Positions 16,785 to 25,723 are shown, numbered from the stretch's first letter. The stretch: 64,000 bases of DNA from Flavobacterium enshiense DK69 (GCF_000498495.1 NZ_AVCS01000003.1:1-64000); one strand, 5' to 3'. Notes: generated by a model from the letters alone, not told the origin. Translations and numbers: made by a program.

Positions 16785-17927
16785 TTAAACCTTCCCATAA
16801 ACAGGAACAATATAATCCCCATTTAAAAAGGCAGTTGGGTCAATTTGACTTTGTTGTATAACACCGGTTAGGGAATCCTCCAGTAATAATTGAGCTGCTT
16901 GTGCCAAAGGAGCCGCTGTAGTGGTTTGGATCGCCCTCAACTGATGGTTTCCGACTTTTAGAGGGGAAATACGTTTCGCGACTTCCCGTCTCCGTAAAAC
17001 ACCGGTTGCATCTTTTCCTTCAACCGTAGCGTATAAAACAATCTGATCGTCTTCTATGTGCGGAATTACAGCTTCCATTTTTTCTTGTAAATCCTTAATT
17101 GCGTCATTTGAATTCCCAGACCCTGCTAACTGTTTCTCAACCCAGGAATAATGTCCCGGATGGCGTAATGTCTTGTAGTCAAGTGAGCGTACTTTGCCTA
17201 ATAAAGCATCCGGTAAATCGGCCGCTCCACCGGACGTTAGATCCTCTTCGTACGTAATTCCGTCAATGATTATGGAAGCCCGTTCCGATAAAGAAGGTAA
17301 TGTCGTTTTCTTAAAATCACGCAACACTATAGTATCTTTCATGTATTCGGTCGCTACGCCTACAGGACTCCAGGTAAATCCGTAAAAATGCGGAGCAACG
17401 GCATGATTGGTAAGTGCGCCAACTTTAAACTCAAGTTTGTCGGCTTTATCCACTCCAAAATCATTACAAAACTGTTGGAATAGCCCGTGGGCAAGTAAAT
17501 CGATATAGCCTGGAGCTAAGCCGGTCTGAAGTACAAAGCCAGTTTTGGCATCTTTAGCTAATTCTTTAATCATTTCAGTTTCTGCCACATATTCGGTAAG
17601 GTTAGCATAATGCATATGGAAATCTTTGGCAAATTGAGCTATCCTAGGTCCTTGACTACCGGGAAGGCAGTCCAGAATAATATCACCCTCATCAAACAAT
17701 ACTTTCATTTCGTCGGTAATGCCTTCTTCAGGAAGATGAAAATCCTGAACCGAACATGGTTTTGTAGTACCTTCCATAATCCACTGGGCTACTTTTTTTG
17801 CTTTTTCAGGGATGCGGTCCCCGATGAAAAGAGTAGGATGTACTTCACTCCATTCCGCAAGCAGTAAACCCACGGCTTCGGCAATGCCACCGGCTCCGGC
17901 AATAATGATAGTATGGTGTTTTTTCAT
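16785..17927 (-). CDS. Saccharopine dehydrogenase family oxidoreductase
   Basis: A 380-residue NAD(P)-dependent oxidoreductase. MKKHHTIIIAGAGGIAEAVG (17927) is the natural start, because it places the Rossmann motif GAGGIAEA at the N-terminus; the frame extends 54 nt upstream to another ATG. The rest fits the saccharopine dehydrogenase/carboxynorspermidine synthase superfamily, with a catalytic middle domain (about 125-340) containing GLAPGYIDLLAHGL. Members act in lysine, polyamine or other amino-acid-derived metabolism; the substrate cannot be told here. It points toward the large methyltransferase gene but has a separate transcription start. Confidence 0.85.
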   Translation of the reverse strand: MKKHHTIIIAGAGGIAEAVGLLLAEWSEVHPTLFIGDRIPEKAKKVAQWIMEGTTKPCSVQDFHLPEEGITDEMKVLFDEGDIILDCLPGSQGPRIAQFAKDFHMHYANLTEYVAETEMIKELAKDAKTGFVLQTGLAPGYIDLLAHGLFQQFCNDFGVDKADKLEFKVGALTNHAVAPHFYGFTWSPVGVATEYMKDTIVLRDFKKTTLPSLSERASIIIDGITYEEDLTSGGAADLPDALLGKVRSLDYKTLRHPGHYSWVEKQLAGSGNSNDAIKDLQEKMEAVIPHIEDDQIVLYATVEGKDATGVLRRREVAKRISPLKVGNHQLRAIQTTTAAPLAQAAQLLLEDSLTGVIQQSQIDPTAFLNGDYIVPVYGKV

Positions 17928-18112
17928 AAGGTTGGTTTGTAGTATTTTTTTTGTCCGACTAAAGTTACTATTTTTTTTCAATGTTGTATTCAGGTACTAA
18001 CGCAATTTATTGCACCATATTTTGTAAATACTAAGAAATCCTTCTGCTTTAGAAAGAGTCCTTTGGTTGACTGGGATATATCGATATGTAAAAGGGATGA
18101 ATCGGGACGCGA

Positions 18113-19108
18113 TTAATTTCCCTGTAAGCGGATGTACATTCTTTTCAATAATGCTTTGGCGTCCCCTTTGTATTTGGGTACTTCTGTGGCTTTCAGGCCT
18201 TCCGGAGATTGAATAAACTGATAACTGAAAACAAACTGAGGTGCTTTGGGATCATCATTTAGAATTCCGAAGCGCAGGTCGTTAAAGTAAATTTTTTCGT
18301 TGATTTGGTTTACGATGAACCAGCCTTCGCTGATGATCTTTAGTTTCTGAAAGTCTGTATTTTCTTTTAAGGAAGCTTCTAAACCGTAATTTTTAGGATA
18401 AAGGGTGAAATGTATGGGTTGTGTGTCGAAAAGGGAATAATCGCCCAAGAAATACCCTTCTTTGGTGGCAACGTTCGCATTCCAAAGAATGAGGTTGAAC
18501 GGGGTTGGTTTTACCATGATTTCGTTATAGGAAATGTTTTGGTTCTCCAGTGCTTTTTCGAACTTATAGAGCGCATACGATTTGATACTTAATGCTAACA
18601 ACATGTATCCTGTGCTTATGTATAATCCGCGGCGTACATATTTTGCACGCAGATCATTGTTCTTGGTACGCCAGACCATTATTAAAAAAATCAGAAATGG
18701 TACGGTATAAAGCGGATCGATGACAAAGATGCAGTTCAGGGAATAGCGGTAGGGCAGCGGCCACAGTACTTGGGTGCCCCAAGTCGTGCACATGTCTAAA
18801 AGCGGATGGGTGAAAAGACACCAAAAAGCCATCAAGGTAGCCGATTTAAAGGATATCCGCTGTTTCTCTATCCGTTGGATGCTCCAGCCAAAAATCGGAG
18901 CAAGAAACAGATGAAACAGCAGGGAATGGCTCATTCCACGGTGAATCATAATTCCGTCCAGTGGATCCAAGAATTTTGCAACGATCACATCCAAATCGGG
19001 GACAGTGCCCAGGATGGCCCCATAAACAAACCCTCTGTTCTGGAGTTTTTTTCCGGCGCATACTTCTGCTCCGGCAATGCCTAATACTATTTGGGTCAAT
19101 GAATCCAT
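18113..19108 (-). CDS. YdjM-type membrane-bound metal-dependent hydrolase
   Basis: A 331-residue inner-membrane protein with the family opening MDSLTQIVLGIAGAE and metal-ligand-like motifs GTVPDLDV, HRGMSHSL and FTHPLLDM in the first 120 residues, then several membrane helices and a periplasmic C-terminal domain (about 190-331). This is the DUF457/YdjM family; in E. coli the member is LexA-regulated, but the substrate is not known. The -7 element TACTTTTG ends 4 nt before the start codon, so the transcript may be leaderless. Confidence 0.85.
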   Translation of the reverse strand: MDSLTQIVLGIAGAEVCAGKKLQNRGFVYGAILGTVPDLDVIVAKFLDPLDGIMIHRGMSHSLLFHLFLAPIFGWSIQRIEKQRISFKSATLMAFWCLFTHPLLDMCTTWGTQVLWPLPYRYSLNCIFVIDPLYTVPFLIFLIMVWRTKNNDLRAKYVRRGLYISTGYMLLALSIKSYALYKFEKALENQNISYNEIMVKPTPFNLILWNANVATKEGYFLGDYSLFDTQPIHFTLYPKNYGLEASLKENTDFQKLKIISEGWFIVNQINEKIYFNDLRFGILNDDPKAPQFVFSYQFIQSPEGLKATEVPKYKGDAKALLKRMYIRLQGN

Positions 19109-19112
19109 GGTG

Positions 19113-19120
19113 CAAAAGTA
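19113..19120 (-). promoter_or_regulatory. Predicted -7 element, possibly giving a leaderless transcript
   Basis: Minus-strand TACTTTTG matches TANNTTTG exactly and ends 4 nt upstream of the ATG at 19108. Confidence 0.5.
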
Positions 19121-19160
19121 AATGGAAGGGATAGTGTTTAATTAAGGCATTTTGAAAAAA

Positions 19161-19226
19161 GCTGTCTAAAAAGACTGTCATATTTATTATTCGGGTAAAA
19201 TGACCTGTTGTTACTTTTTAGACAGC
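19161..19226 (-). terminator. Long-stem terminator after the cytochrome c gene
   Basis: GCTGTCTAAAAAG (19161-19173) and CTTTTTAGACAGC (19214-19226) are a perfect 13-bp inverted repeat with a 40-nt interior that can pair again through GTCAT/ATGAC. On the minus strand the stem ends in six T residues, so it can terminate the cytochrome gene whose stop is at 19235. Confidence 0.65.
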
Positions 19227-19234
19227 ATTCTTTT

Positions 19235-19570
19235 TTATTTCTTATGCCCACTCATAGTGATCATGTATTTCAGGATCAGATCCTGAGATTTTTCATCGAG
19301 TGTATTAGGGTGTTTTTTGTTTACTTTTTTCACCATTATCGGAACCGTTTTTTGTAATTCCGCTTCGGTGAATTTAGTCGGTTTTTTCAGTTTATGACAT
19401 TCGGCACAGTGTTGTTCAAACATTGATTTACCTTGATTTAGTTCGTCTAAAGTATAACCAGGATATTTCGCCTGCATCCTGTCAACATCAGGCTGAGTAG
19501 GAGTTACCAATTTTACGGCACAACTTGCTAACACTAACGCTGCCGATAAAGTAAGAATAATTTTTTTCAT
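19235..19570 (-). CDS. Small class I c-type cytochrome lipoprotein
   Basis: A 111-residue exported haem protein with a lipoprotein signal peptide (lipobox LASC at about residues 14-17) and a single haem-binding motif CAECH (about 54-58). MKK start is clear; a methionine-rich end IMVKK...YMITMSGHKK offers candidate axial ligands. It should be anchored in the periplasm or outer membrane and take part in electron transfer; no oxidase or reductase gene is adjacent. Gene stands alone with a hairpin terminator downstream. Confidence 0.85.
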   Translation of the reverse strand: MKKIILTLSAALVLASCAVKLVTPTQPDVDRMQAKYPGYTLDELNQGKSMFEQHCAECHKLKKPTKFTEAELQKTVPIMVKKVNKKHPNTLDEKSQDLILKYMITMSGHKK

Positions 19571-19784
19571 GTTTTTTGGTTGGTTTTACGATTAAAAATA
19601 ATCCGTTGGCATTATAAAAATAAAAAAAAATGGACAAAATCCTAATTTTCTGAATAAAAAAATGCTGTGCCAATTCTGTGATTACAGAAAAACCGTATAA
19701 CTTCAAAACCGTGCCTTTTATCGTAACTCTTTGAATGGGATAACTTAAAGTTGTAAATTTAAAGTCAAAGTAACGCTGAGGTTT

Positions 19785-20693
19785 ATGGCATACATTGATT
19801 ATTACGCCGTTTTGGGCGTCCCGAAAACAGCAACCGCGGAGGAGATTAAAAAGGCCTACCGGAAGCTGGCACGTCAATACCATCCCGATGTGAATCCTAA
19901 TAAGGAAGAGGCAAGCCATAAATTTAAGCAGATCAATGAAGCGAATGAGGTGCTGGGTGACCCGGAAAAGCGCAAGAAATATGACCAATACGGAGAGCAT
20001 TGGGAACACGCCGAGCAGTACGAAGAAGCCCGTCGCCAACAGCAGCGTTCCGGTGACGGAGACGGAGGTTTTCAGTACCATCAGGGAGCAGAAGGCTTTG
20101 ACGATTACGAAGCCTTCTCGGATTTCTTCGGATCAATGTTTGGTAAAGAAGGTAGGACCAAGACGAAGGGTTTTAAGGGTCAGGATGTCTCCGCTACGCT
20201 TCATCTGCAGCTGACGGATATTCTCACTACCCAAAAACAGGTTTTGGAGGTCAACGGTAAAAAACTCCGTATTAACATTCCAGCCGGTGTGGCAAACGGA
20301 CAAACCATTAAGATTGCCGGTCACGGCGGTAAAGGCTACAATAACGGTCCCAACGGCGATTTGTACATTACTTTTGATATCACCAATAACACTGCCTTTG
20401 AGGTTAATGGCCATAATCTCCATAAAACCATTTCTATTAGCCTGTATGATGCGTTGTTAGGGGGTGAAATCATAGTTGAAACCCTCAGCGGAAAAGTAAA
20501 AGTTCCGATTGCCGCCGAAACCGAGAACCACAAAAAGGTAAAATTGCGGGGTAAAGGTTTACCTGTTTATAGGAAAGAAGGGGAGTACGGTGATTTGTAT
20601 GTAACCTACTCGGTAGTGCTTCCCAAGCATTTATCCGAAAAGGAAATAGAACTCTTTCAGCAATTACGTTCCATCAGAAAACAAGCGTCATGA
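19785..20693 (+). CDS. cbpA: Curved DNA-binding/DnaJ-type co-chaperone CbpA
   Basis: A 302-residue class II J-domain protein. The J-domain (about 1-70) has the HPD motif in YHPDVNPN; a glycine/glutamine-rich linker follows and the C-terminal DnaJ substrate-binding domains (about 115-300) include [15 protein letters not shown]. The zinc-finger of DnaJ proper is missing, so it is a CbpA-type protein. It stimulates DnaK ATPase activity. The next gene, a CbpM-like modulator, begins within its stop codon (ATGA overlap), which confirms the identity. Confidence 0.92.
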   Translation: MAYIDYYAVLGVPKTATAEEIKKAYRKLARQYHPDVNPNKEEASHKFKQINEANEVLGDPEKRKKYDQYGEHWEHAEQYEEARRQQQRSGDGDGGFQYHQGAEGFDDYEAFSDFFGSMFGKEGRTKTKGFKGQDVSATLHLQLTDILTTQKQVLEVNGKKLRINIPAGVANGQTIKIAGHGGKGYNNGPNGDLYITFDITNNTAFEVNGHNLHKTISISLYDALLGGEIIVETLSGKVKVPIAAETENHKKVKLRGKGLPVYRKEGEYGDLYVTYSVVLPKHLSEKEIELFQQLRSIRKQAS

Positions 20694-20971
20694 ACGAGCA
20701 ATCCATCAAAATATCCGTCATTACTTTTTGTCAGTACCATCAGATAGATCCTGACTTTGTTTATGCTTTGCAGGAAAGCGGACTGTTGGATTTACAAAAA
20801 GAGAAGGAAGAACTCTATCTTATGAACCAACAGATTGATATATTGGAAAAATACATCCGCATGCATTATGAGTTGGGAATTAACATTGAAGGACTTGAAG
20901 TGATTACCCGCTTGTTAATTCAGATGGAGGAAATGCAGAGAGAACTGGATTTGTTGAGAAGAAGATTGTGA
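20690..20971 (+). CDS. cbpM: Chaperone modulator CbpM
   Basis: A 93-residue protein of MerR-like helical fold, predicted to bind the J-domain of CbpA and inhibit it. The start overlaps the cbpA stop by four bases, the classic coupled arrangement. Features are the helix-turn-helix-like opening [20 protein letters not shown] and a C-terminal amphipathic coiled coil [18 protein letters not shown]. The 3' flank (20972-21060) is a GA-rich tract. Confidence 0.9.
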   Translation: MNEQSIKISVITFCQYHQIDPDFVYALQESGLLDLQKEKEELYLMNQQIDILEKYIRMHYELGINIEGLEVITRLLIQMEEMQRELDLLRRRL

Positions 20972-21127
20972 GAAGGAAAAGGGAAAAGGCAGAAAGCAGT
21001 AGGGAGAAGGGGATTATGAATTGTGAATTGTGAATGGAGAAAGGGGAAAAGAGAAAAAGGAGGTTATAGGGTATGAGTTATGTAGATATAAAATCATCTA
21101 TAAAAGTTTAACCAATTATACATTATT

Positions 21128-21544
21128 ATGAAATTCAACAGAAGAGCAAGCGCCAACTGGAAAGGCAACGGTATGGAAGGGAAAGGAACTGTAACCACAC
21201 AGAGTACCGTATTAAACAATACCCAATATTCTTTTAAATCCCGTTTTGAGGAAGGGGTGGGTACTAATCCTGAAGAACTTGTCGCGGCAGCGCATTGTAG
21301 TTGTTACGCCATGAAACTGAGTTTTTTGCTTGCGGATGCAGGTTTTGTTCCCGATGATTTACAAGTGGAAGCTAAAGTTACTTTCGAAGACGGTGCCATT
21401 ACAGAAAGTCATTTGGATTTAAAGGCTAAAGTGCCTGGAATAAGTGATGAGGCCTTCCAGAAAATTGCTGCTGAAGCCAAAGAAACCTGTCCGATTTCTA
21501 AATCAATTAAAGCTGCAATTAGCCTAAGTGCTGCACTAGTGTAA
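21128..21544 (+). CDS. OsmC-family organic hydroperoxide reductase
   Basis: A 138-residue peroxidase of the OsmC subfamily that reduces organic hydroperoxides with two reactive cysteines. These are visible as AHCSCYAM (about residues 57-64, the peroxidatic site, with an extra cysteine) and ETCPISKS (about 119-126, resolving). The protein is cytoplasmic and homodimeric in this family. It follows the cbpA-cbpM pair by 156 nt of GA-rich DNA and so is probably transcribed separately. The flavohaemoglobin gene follows on the same strand. Confidence 0.9.
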   Translation: MKFNRRASANWKGNGMEGKGTVTTQSTVLNNTQYSFKSRFEEGVGTNPEELVAAAHCSCYAMKLSFLLADAGFVPDDLQVEAKVTFEDGAITESHLDLKAKVPGISDEAFQKIAAEAKETCPISKSIKAAISLSAALV

Positions 21545-21736
21545 TATAGAATCGGCACTGCTATTATGAGCAAGGACTGCCAAACAATCTCATCTTATCC
21601 GGACTTCCACTTTGAGGAGGTTCGGAGGGTGCGATCTTGAAGAGCCAATAATAAATTCACGCTTACATCCCTTTGATCTTCAAATGAACAATTACTTTGA
21701 CAGTATGATTAATGAAATACTGCATATTTTTCGTTT

Positions 21737-21752
21737 TATGATTTAAGTCATA
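21737..21752 (+). promoter_or_regulatory. Candidate CRP/FNR-type operator upstream of hmp
   Basis: TATGATTTAAGTCATA is a dyad TATGA-N6-TCATA with CRP/FNR geometry (TGA-N6-TCA). Its centre is 36.5 nt upstream of the last base of the -7 element TACTTTTG, i.e. near -41.5, the class II activator position. Confidence 0.5.
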
Positions 21753-21773
21753 AATGTAGAGTTTTGTGGCGGA

Positions 21774-21781
21774 TACTTTTG
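21774..21781 (+). promoter_or_regulatory. Predicted -7 element of hmp
   Basis: TACTTTTG matches TANNTTTG exactly, 23 nt upstream of the ATG at 21805. It also argues against the GTG at 21766 as a start, because that codon would lie upstream of the transcription start. Confidence 0.55.
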
Positions 21782-21804
21782 TGGGCTATAAAAAAATAAA
21801 AAGA

Positions 21805-23013
21805 ATGACCACAGAACAAAAAGAACTTATTAAAGCCACAATCCCAATTTTACAGGCGGGCGGAGAAGCATTGACCGCTCATTTTTATAACCGAATGTTT
21901 ACGCATAATCCTGAGTTGAAGAATGTCTTCAATATGGGAAATCAAGCCAATGGAAGACAGAAAACGGCTTTGGCGAACGCAGTACTGGCTTATGCTGAGA
22001 ATATTGACAATCCGGGTGTGTTAATCGGTGCGTTAAAAAGCATGGGAACCAAACACCGAAGCCTGAATATACAACCGGAGCAATACCAAATTGTAGGGAA
22101 CCATCTTATCCATTCGATTGCCGAAGTAGTGGGAGAGGGCGCTACTCCTGAAATACTTGAGGCATGGACTGCAGCTTACAATGAACTGGCTGAGATAATG
22201 ATTGCCATTGAAAAAGAAATGTACGCCGAAAACGATGCGAAACCTGGAGCATGGAATGGCTGGCGTAAATTCGTAATCAGAAATATCGTTGCAGAATCAG
22301 AAGAGGTGAAATCGTTTTATCTGTATCCGGAAGACGGGCATCCTATTGCCGACTATAAGGCAGGTCAGTTTGTGAGCGTACAGGTTTATGTACCGGAACT
22401 GGATTTATTGCAGCCAAGACAATACAGTTTGTCCAGTGCGTTTAATCCGGAATATTACCGCATTTCTGTGAAGAAAGAACCAGGTATGGAAGGTAATCCA
22501 TCCGGAATGGTTTCGCAGACGCTTCATGCTAAAAATGAAGGCGATATAGTAATGCTTTCAGCACCGGCAGGTTTATTCCATCTACAACAGGATGATAAGA
22601 AACCTTTAGTATTGATAAGTGGCGGTATCGGACTTACACCTATGCTGAGTATGTTGGAGACCAATAAAGCCAATCGCGGTCAGAACAAGAATGTCTGGAT
22701 CCACGGTTGCCGAAATCATTCGGTGCATGCATTTAAAACACAGGTGGAGCAGCTTAAAAGTGAAATACCATTGGAAACCTATACGTTTTATGATTCGGTA
22801 ACAAATTATGATAATGGCAGCAATCAGGTCATAGCAGGTCAGGTCGATCTGGAAAAATGCAAAGAAGCCATTTTACTGGAAGAAGCCAATTACTACATCT
22901 GTGGTCCGGAACTGTTTATTAAAACACAGTACAAGGCACTTATTAACCTCAATGTAAATAAGGAAAATATCTTTTATGAGGAGTTTGGCCCGAATGTTAT
23001 TAATCTGAATTAA
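21805..23013 (+). CDS. hmp: Flavohaemoglobin nitric oxide dioxygenase
   Basis: Converts nitric oxide to nitrate using O2 and NAD(P)H in the cytoplasm. 402 residues from ATG 21805 (MTTEQKELIKATIPIL). The globin domain (about 1-140) has the distal Tyr in HFYNRMF and the proximal His in KHRSLNI, as in E. coli Hmp. The FAD domain (about 150-255) contains RQYSLSSAF, and the NAD(P) domain (about 260-400) contains GGIGLTPMLSML and YYICGPELF with the terminal FGP motif. A CRP/FNR-type dyad at -41.5 suggests activation by such a regulator under NO or low oxygen. Monocistronic, with its own terminator. Confidence 0.94.
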   Translation: MTTEQKELIKATIPILQAGGEALTAHFYNRMFTHNPELKNVFNMGNQANGRQKTALANAVLAYAENIDNPGVLIGALKSMGTKHRSLNIQPEQYQIVGNHLIHSIAEVVGEGATPEILEAWTAAYNELAEIMIAIEKEMYAENDAKPGAWNGWRKFVIRNIVAESEEVKSFYLYPEDGHPIADYKAGQFVSVQVYVPELDLLQPRQYSLSSAFNPEYYRISVKKEPGMEGNPSGMVSQTLHAKNEGDIVMLSAPAGLFHLQQDDKKPLVLISGGIGLTPMLSMLETNKANRGQNKNVWIHGCRNHSVHAFKTQVEQLKSEIPLETYTFYDSVTNYDNGSNQVIAGQVDLEKCKEAILLEEANYYICGPELFIKTQYKALINLNVNKENIFYEEFGPNVINLN

Positions 23014-23058
23014 AATTTCAACACGTTAGATATGGCAGTCAAAGATTAACTGCTAAAA

Positions 23059-23094
23059 AAAGAAACCGCTTCAATTACTGAAACGGTTTTTTTG
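23059..23094 (+). terminator. Terminator of hmp
   Basis: AACCGCTTCA and TGAAACGGTT form a stem with one mismatch around an ATTAC loop, followed by seven T. It can also serve the convergent MpaB-type gene in reverse. Confidence 0.75.
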
Positions 23095-23139
23095 TTTTTT
23101 GCTTGGTTGGAACAGTGACTCAATTGGAACCTGAATCTG

Positions 23140-23907
23140 TCAAATTGCTGCTGCTACATCCAATCCATTAATCTGTTCCTTATAATCAGAAGGAAGCAAA
23201 ATATTCTTGAACAACCAATCCAGCTTCATTAGCCTGCTGATTTTATATAACGGAACTACAGGGGTCAGAAAAGAAAATTCACTGAAATCCAATAATTTTT
23301 TTGCCCTGCCAGGAACAACAAGTTTTTGGGCTTCCAGCAGTACTTTAAAGCGCATGGCACCAAGATGTTTTTTATACTGTTTGAAGAGATCTTCAGTATA
23401 GACACTCTTTTGAAGGTTTTCTTTCAGATGGGATTCCCTTACAGGCAGCCATTTAAGATAAGTAAGAGGGAGTTCTTTCAATCCCATTCTTACGCCTACT
23501 CGGTAAAAAACATTGTAAACCTCCTCTTTTTCCTCATCACTCAGTTTTGCTTCAAGCAACTCGTGTGCGGCAATTGAATAATAAATCAGCATAAACAATA
23601 CATCGCGGTATGCCCAGTCGGGTATTGAAGTTCCCCGGCTTTGTTCGACGGCAGTATGTATGTGTCGCATGGAATCAATGGCTTTATTAGCTTCCTCCAT
23701 AGATGAAAAAACAATCCTTCTGGCATAGCTAACGGTGGAGAACAGTCTGCCTAATGGGTCGGAAGGAAGTTTGCCGGTATAGTACAGCCAATCCACAGCT
23801 TTGTTAAGGGCAAATTCAGCAGACGCCCCGGCAAAAATAAAGAGAATGGTGTCACTCTTTCCCCATATTTTTCTAACAATCGAATTGTGTTTTACGAAGT
23901 TGTTCAT
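23140..23907 (-). CDS. MpaB-type oxygenase (DUF2236 family)
   Basis: A 255-residue, mostly helical protein matching the DUF2236 family (ER-bound oxygenase MpaB / rubber oxygenase catalytic domain), which can bind haem b. Visible landmarks are the N-terminal IVRKIWGKSDTILFIFAGASA, a DPLGRLFSTVSYARRIVF segment, a conserved VEQSRG region and IPDWAYRDVLFMLIYYS. Histidines in MRHIHTAVEQ are candidate haem ligands. No signal peptide. Its substrate is not known. It is convergent with hmp and has no operon partner; the 257 bp upstream hold no further gene. Confidence 0.75.
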   Translation of the reverse strand: MNNFVKHNSIVRKIWGKSDTILFIFAGASAEFALNKAVDWLYYTGKLPSDPLGRLFSTVSYARRIVFSSMEEANKAIDSMRHIHTAVEQSRGTSIPDWAYRDVLFMLIYYSIAAHELLEAKLSDEEKEEVYNVFYRVGVRMGLKELPLTYLKWLPVRESHLKENLQKSVYTEDLFKQYKKHLGAMRFKVLLEAQKLVVPGRAKKLLDFSEFSFLTPVVPLYKISRLMKLDWLFKNILLPSDYKEQINGLDVAAAI

Positions 23908-24164
23908 TGGATCCGTTTCTTTTTGTAAAGCTACAAATAATTATTTTATTAAAAGTACTTTGTGTTTCAAAGTTTGATACATTTGTAAAAAGAAATCGGA
24001 AAGCATGGGCTTATTTGAAATGGTATAAACAATAGTTTTGGGTAAGCGCAAATCAAACCATCGGCAATTAAGAATAGGGTGGAAGCCGTTCCGATACACG
24101 AATAATAAGCAAGAAAACAATTAAGAATCATAATACGAAAGCGTTCATAACTAAAATCAATTGT

Positions 24165-24563
24165 ATGGTAACATTTAATAAAAACTACTTCGCCTCAGCT
24201 GTTTTAATTTTCATAATAGAAGTTTTGATTGCTCTTTTCATGCACGATAATTTTGTACGGCCTTATCTTGGGGATGTCCTGGTTGTTATTTTAATCTATT
24301 GCTTTTTGAAATCGTTCTTAAAGCTTCCTGTTTTGACGGTTTCAGTAGCTGTACTGCTTTTTGCTTTCGGCATAGAATTTCTTCAATTTATAAATATAGT
24401 CGAAACGCTGAATTTAGAATCATCAAAAGCTGCCAGAACGGTTATAGGAACTTCATTCTCATGGATTGATTTGCTTACTTATGTTGTGGGAATCTCCATT
24501 GTAATTGCTGCAGAAAAGCACTTGTTTAATAAAGAAATTAAAGCACTGTCGGAAAATGTTTGA
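24165..24563 (+). CDS. DUF2809 family membrane protein
   Basis: A 132-residue polytopic protein with four membrane helices. Family-like features are YFASAVLIFIIEVLIALF, DNFVRPYLGDVLVVILIY and the FGIEFLQF and WIDLLTYVVG segments, typical of DUF2809 (VanZ-like) proteins. The function of the family is unknown. Single gene; the following 219 bp contain a short GA-rich run (about 24719-24760) and no other ORF I can support. Confidence 0.82.
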   Translation: MVTFNKNYFASAVLIFIIEVLIALFMHDNFVRPYLGDVLVVILIYCFLKSFLKLPVLTVSVAVLLFAFGIEFLQFINIVETLNLESSKAARTVIGTSFSWIDLLTYVVGISIVIAAEKHLFNKEIKALSENV

Positions 24564-24782
24564 TTGGTTAGGTCATGGTAAATCAAAATCGTAGCAAACC
24601 GAAAATGCATCAGTAAAAAAGTGATAGGGCGGGACGGGATGAGGTTGAGGGAGGTAAATCAGTTTGATATTTTCATTTGGGCAGACATTGTGGTAACTTT
24701 GTTATAAGCCAATTGCAGGAGTGGTAAAGAAAAAGAGAAGAGGGAAAAGAGAGAAGCTTTAACGCAACGGTTTGTAGTTATT

Positions 24783-25340
24783 ATGTCTGATAAGAAGTAT
24801 ATATATTGTCTTGAATCGGTCCAGGATGCAGAAGTGTCTGGAAAAAGTCCTATTGTCCCATCGTTGGAAACTTTGGCGATGCAGTATGGGATCACAAATG
24901 TATACAAAACCTGTGACTGCATAGAAGGGTTTGAAGAGAGTATCAGCACCTTATTGTATGAAGACCGTCATTTTAAGGATTATGCTGTTATTTATCTGGT
25001 GTTTGAAGGAAGAAGCAATGAACTCAAAATAGACAATTACTACTATAGCTTCGAGGAAATTGCCGAGTTTTTTGAAGGCAAGCTAAAAGGCAAGATCATC
25101 CACTTTGCCAATACCCTGCAACTGGACCTGGAAGAGGAAACCTTTCAATACTTCTTAGATGTTACCGGAGCCAAAGCGGTTTCCGGTTATGCAAATTCAG
25201 TTCCTATTTTAAGTACGATGCTGGACAATCTGTATTTTTCGCTGAGTCAGGAGTATGATGACGTGGTGGAATTGACGGAGGCTTTGTTTGAGAAGCAATA
25301 TACATTGTGTACCGGTATGGGGTTTAGGGTTTATTATTAG
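24783..25340 (+). CDS. Conserved hypothetical protein (DUF6642-like)
   Basis: A 185-residue soluble protein of alpha/beta character, with no signal peptide: MSDKKYIYCLESVQDAEVSG opens a strand-helix pattern and IIHFANTLQLDLEEETFQYF follows in the middle. It recalls the DUF6642 group of Flavobacterium proteins, possibly a caspase-like or CHAT-like fold because of the H...G and VSGYANSVPI segments, but catalytic residues cannot be assigned with confidence. It begins the accessory region and stands alone. Confidence 0.55.
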   Translation: MSDKKYIYCLESVQDAEVSGKSPIVPSLETLAMQYGITNVYKTCDCIEGFEESISTLLYEDRHFKDYAVIYLVFEGRSNELKIDNYYYSFEEIAEFFEGKLKGKIIHFANTLQLDLEEETFQYFLDVTGAKAVSGYANSVPILSTMLDNLYFSLSQEYDDVVELTEALFEKQYTLCTGMGFRVYY

Positions 25341-25382
25341 CAATAAGGGGAGTTTCTCAAAAAGAGATTCCGGTATGATGGG

Positions 25383-25490
25383 TTTCCAGTATTTTTTGAT
25401 ATGCATTCCTGTAAAATGCAAAGTGCGACTGATGGAGTTGTAGCCTCTGAATGGTATATTGACAGGATTTTAATAGAGATGAGGGATTAG
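25383..25490 (+). pseudogene. 3' fragment of a duplicate of the 91-aa gene at 29499
   Basis: The frame CKMQSATDGVVASEWY ... IEMRD-stop (to 25490) closely matches the C-terminus CKMQSVTNGVVTSEWY ... IEMRD of the protein encoded at 29499-29774. The match starts near 25383, where a one-base indel shifts the frame, and the 5' two thirds are missing. Similarity appears to continue into about 80 nt of 3' flank. It is a relic of a duplicated cassette; no start codon is present. Confidence 0.7.
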
Positions 25491-25695
25491 GTTTAATAAA
25501 GTCAGCTCAACTAACTTTGCGCAGCGGATACTTTGTTTTGTATTGAGGCAAAGCGCAATATATTTTACATCAATCCAGCTTATAGAACTTTAATTTACAG
25601 CATACTACTTTATTTAAGTATTGGTTGAGGTTTCTGTTTGTATCAAGTCCAAAGAAAAAATTCTACAAACAAACCATTTATTTTCATTTAAAATT
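25491..25695. other. Intergenic stretch without a gene
   Basis: Together with the fragment before it this fills the gap between 25340 and the DUF4494 gene. It contains a loose inverted arrangement of CTTTGCGC and GCAAAGCGC near 25514-25558, recalling the hairpin family nearby, but too degenerate to count as a copy. Confidence 0.4.
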
Positions 25696-25703
25696 TACCT
25701 TTG
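25696..25703 (+). promoter_or_regulatory. Predicted -7 element of the DUF4494 gene
   Basis: TACCTTTG matches TANNTTTG exactly, 20 nt upstream of the ATG at 25724; it lies inside the longer open frame and so supports the downstream start. Confidence 0.55.
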
Positions 25704-25723
25704 CCATCCTTAAAAAAAATGAT

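Noticed and set aside
25510..25560. Possible fifth copy of the palindromic hairpin (CTTTGCGC ... GCAAAGCGC)
   Set aside because: Arms do not pair properly and the spacer is long; similarity is too weak to claim a copy.
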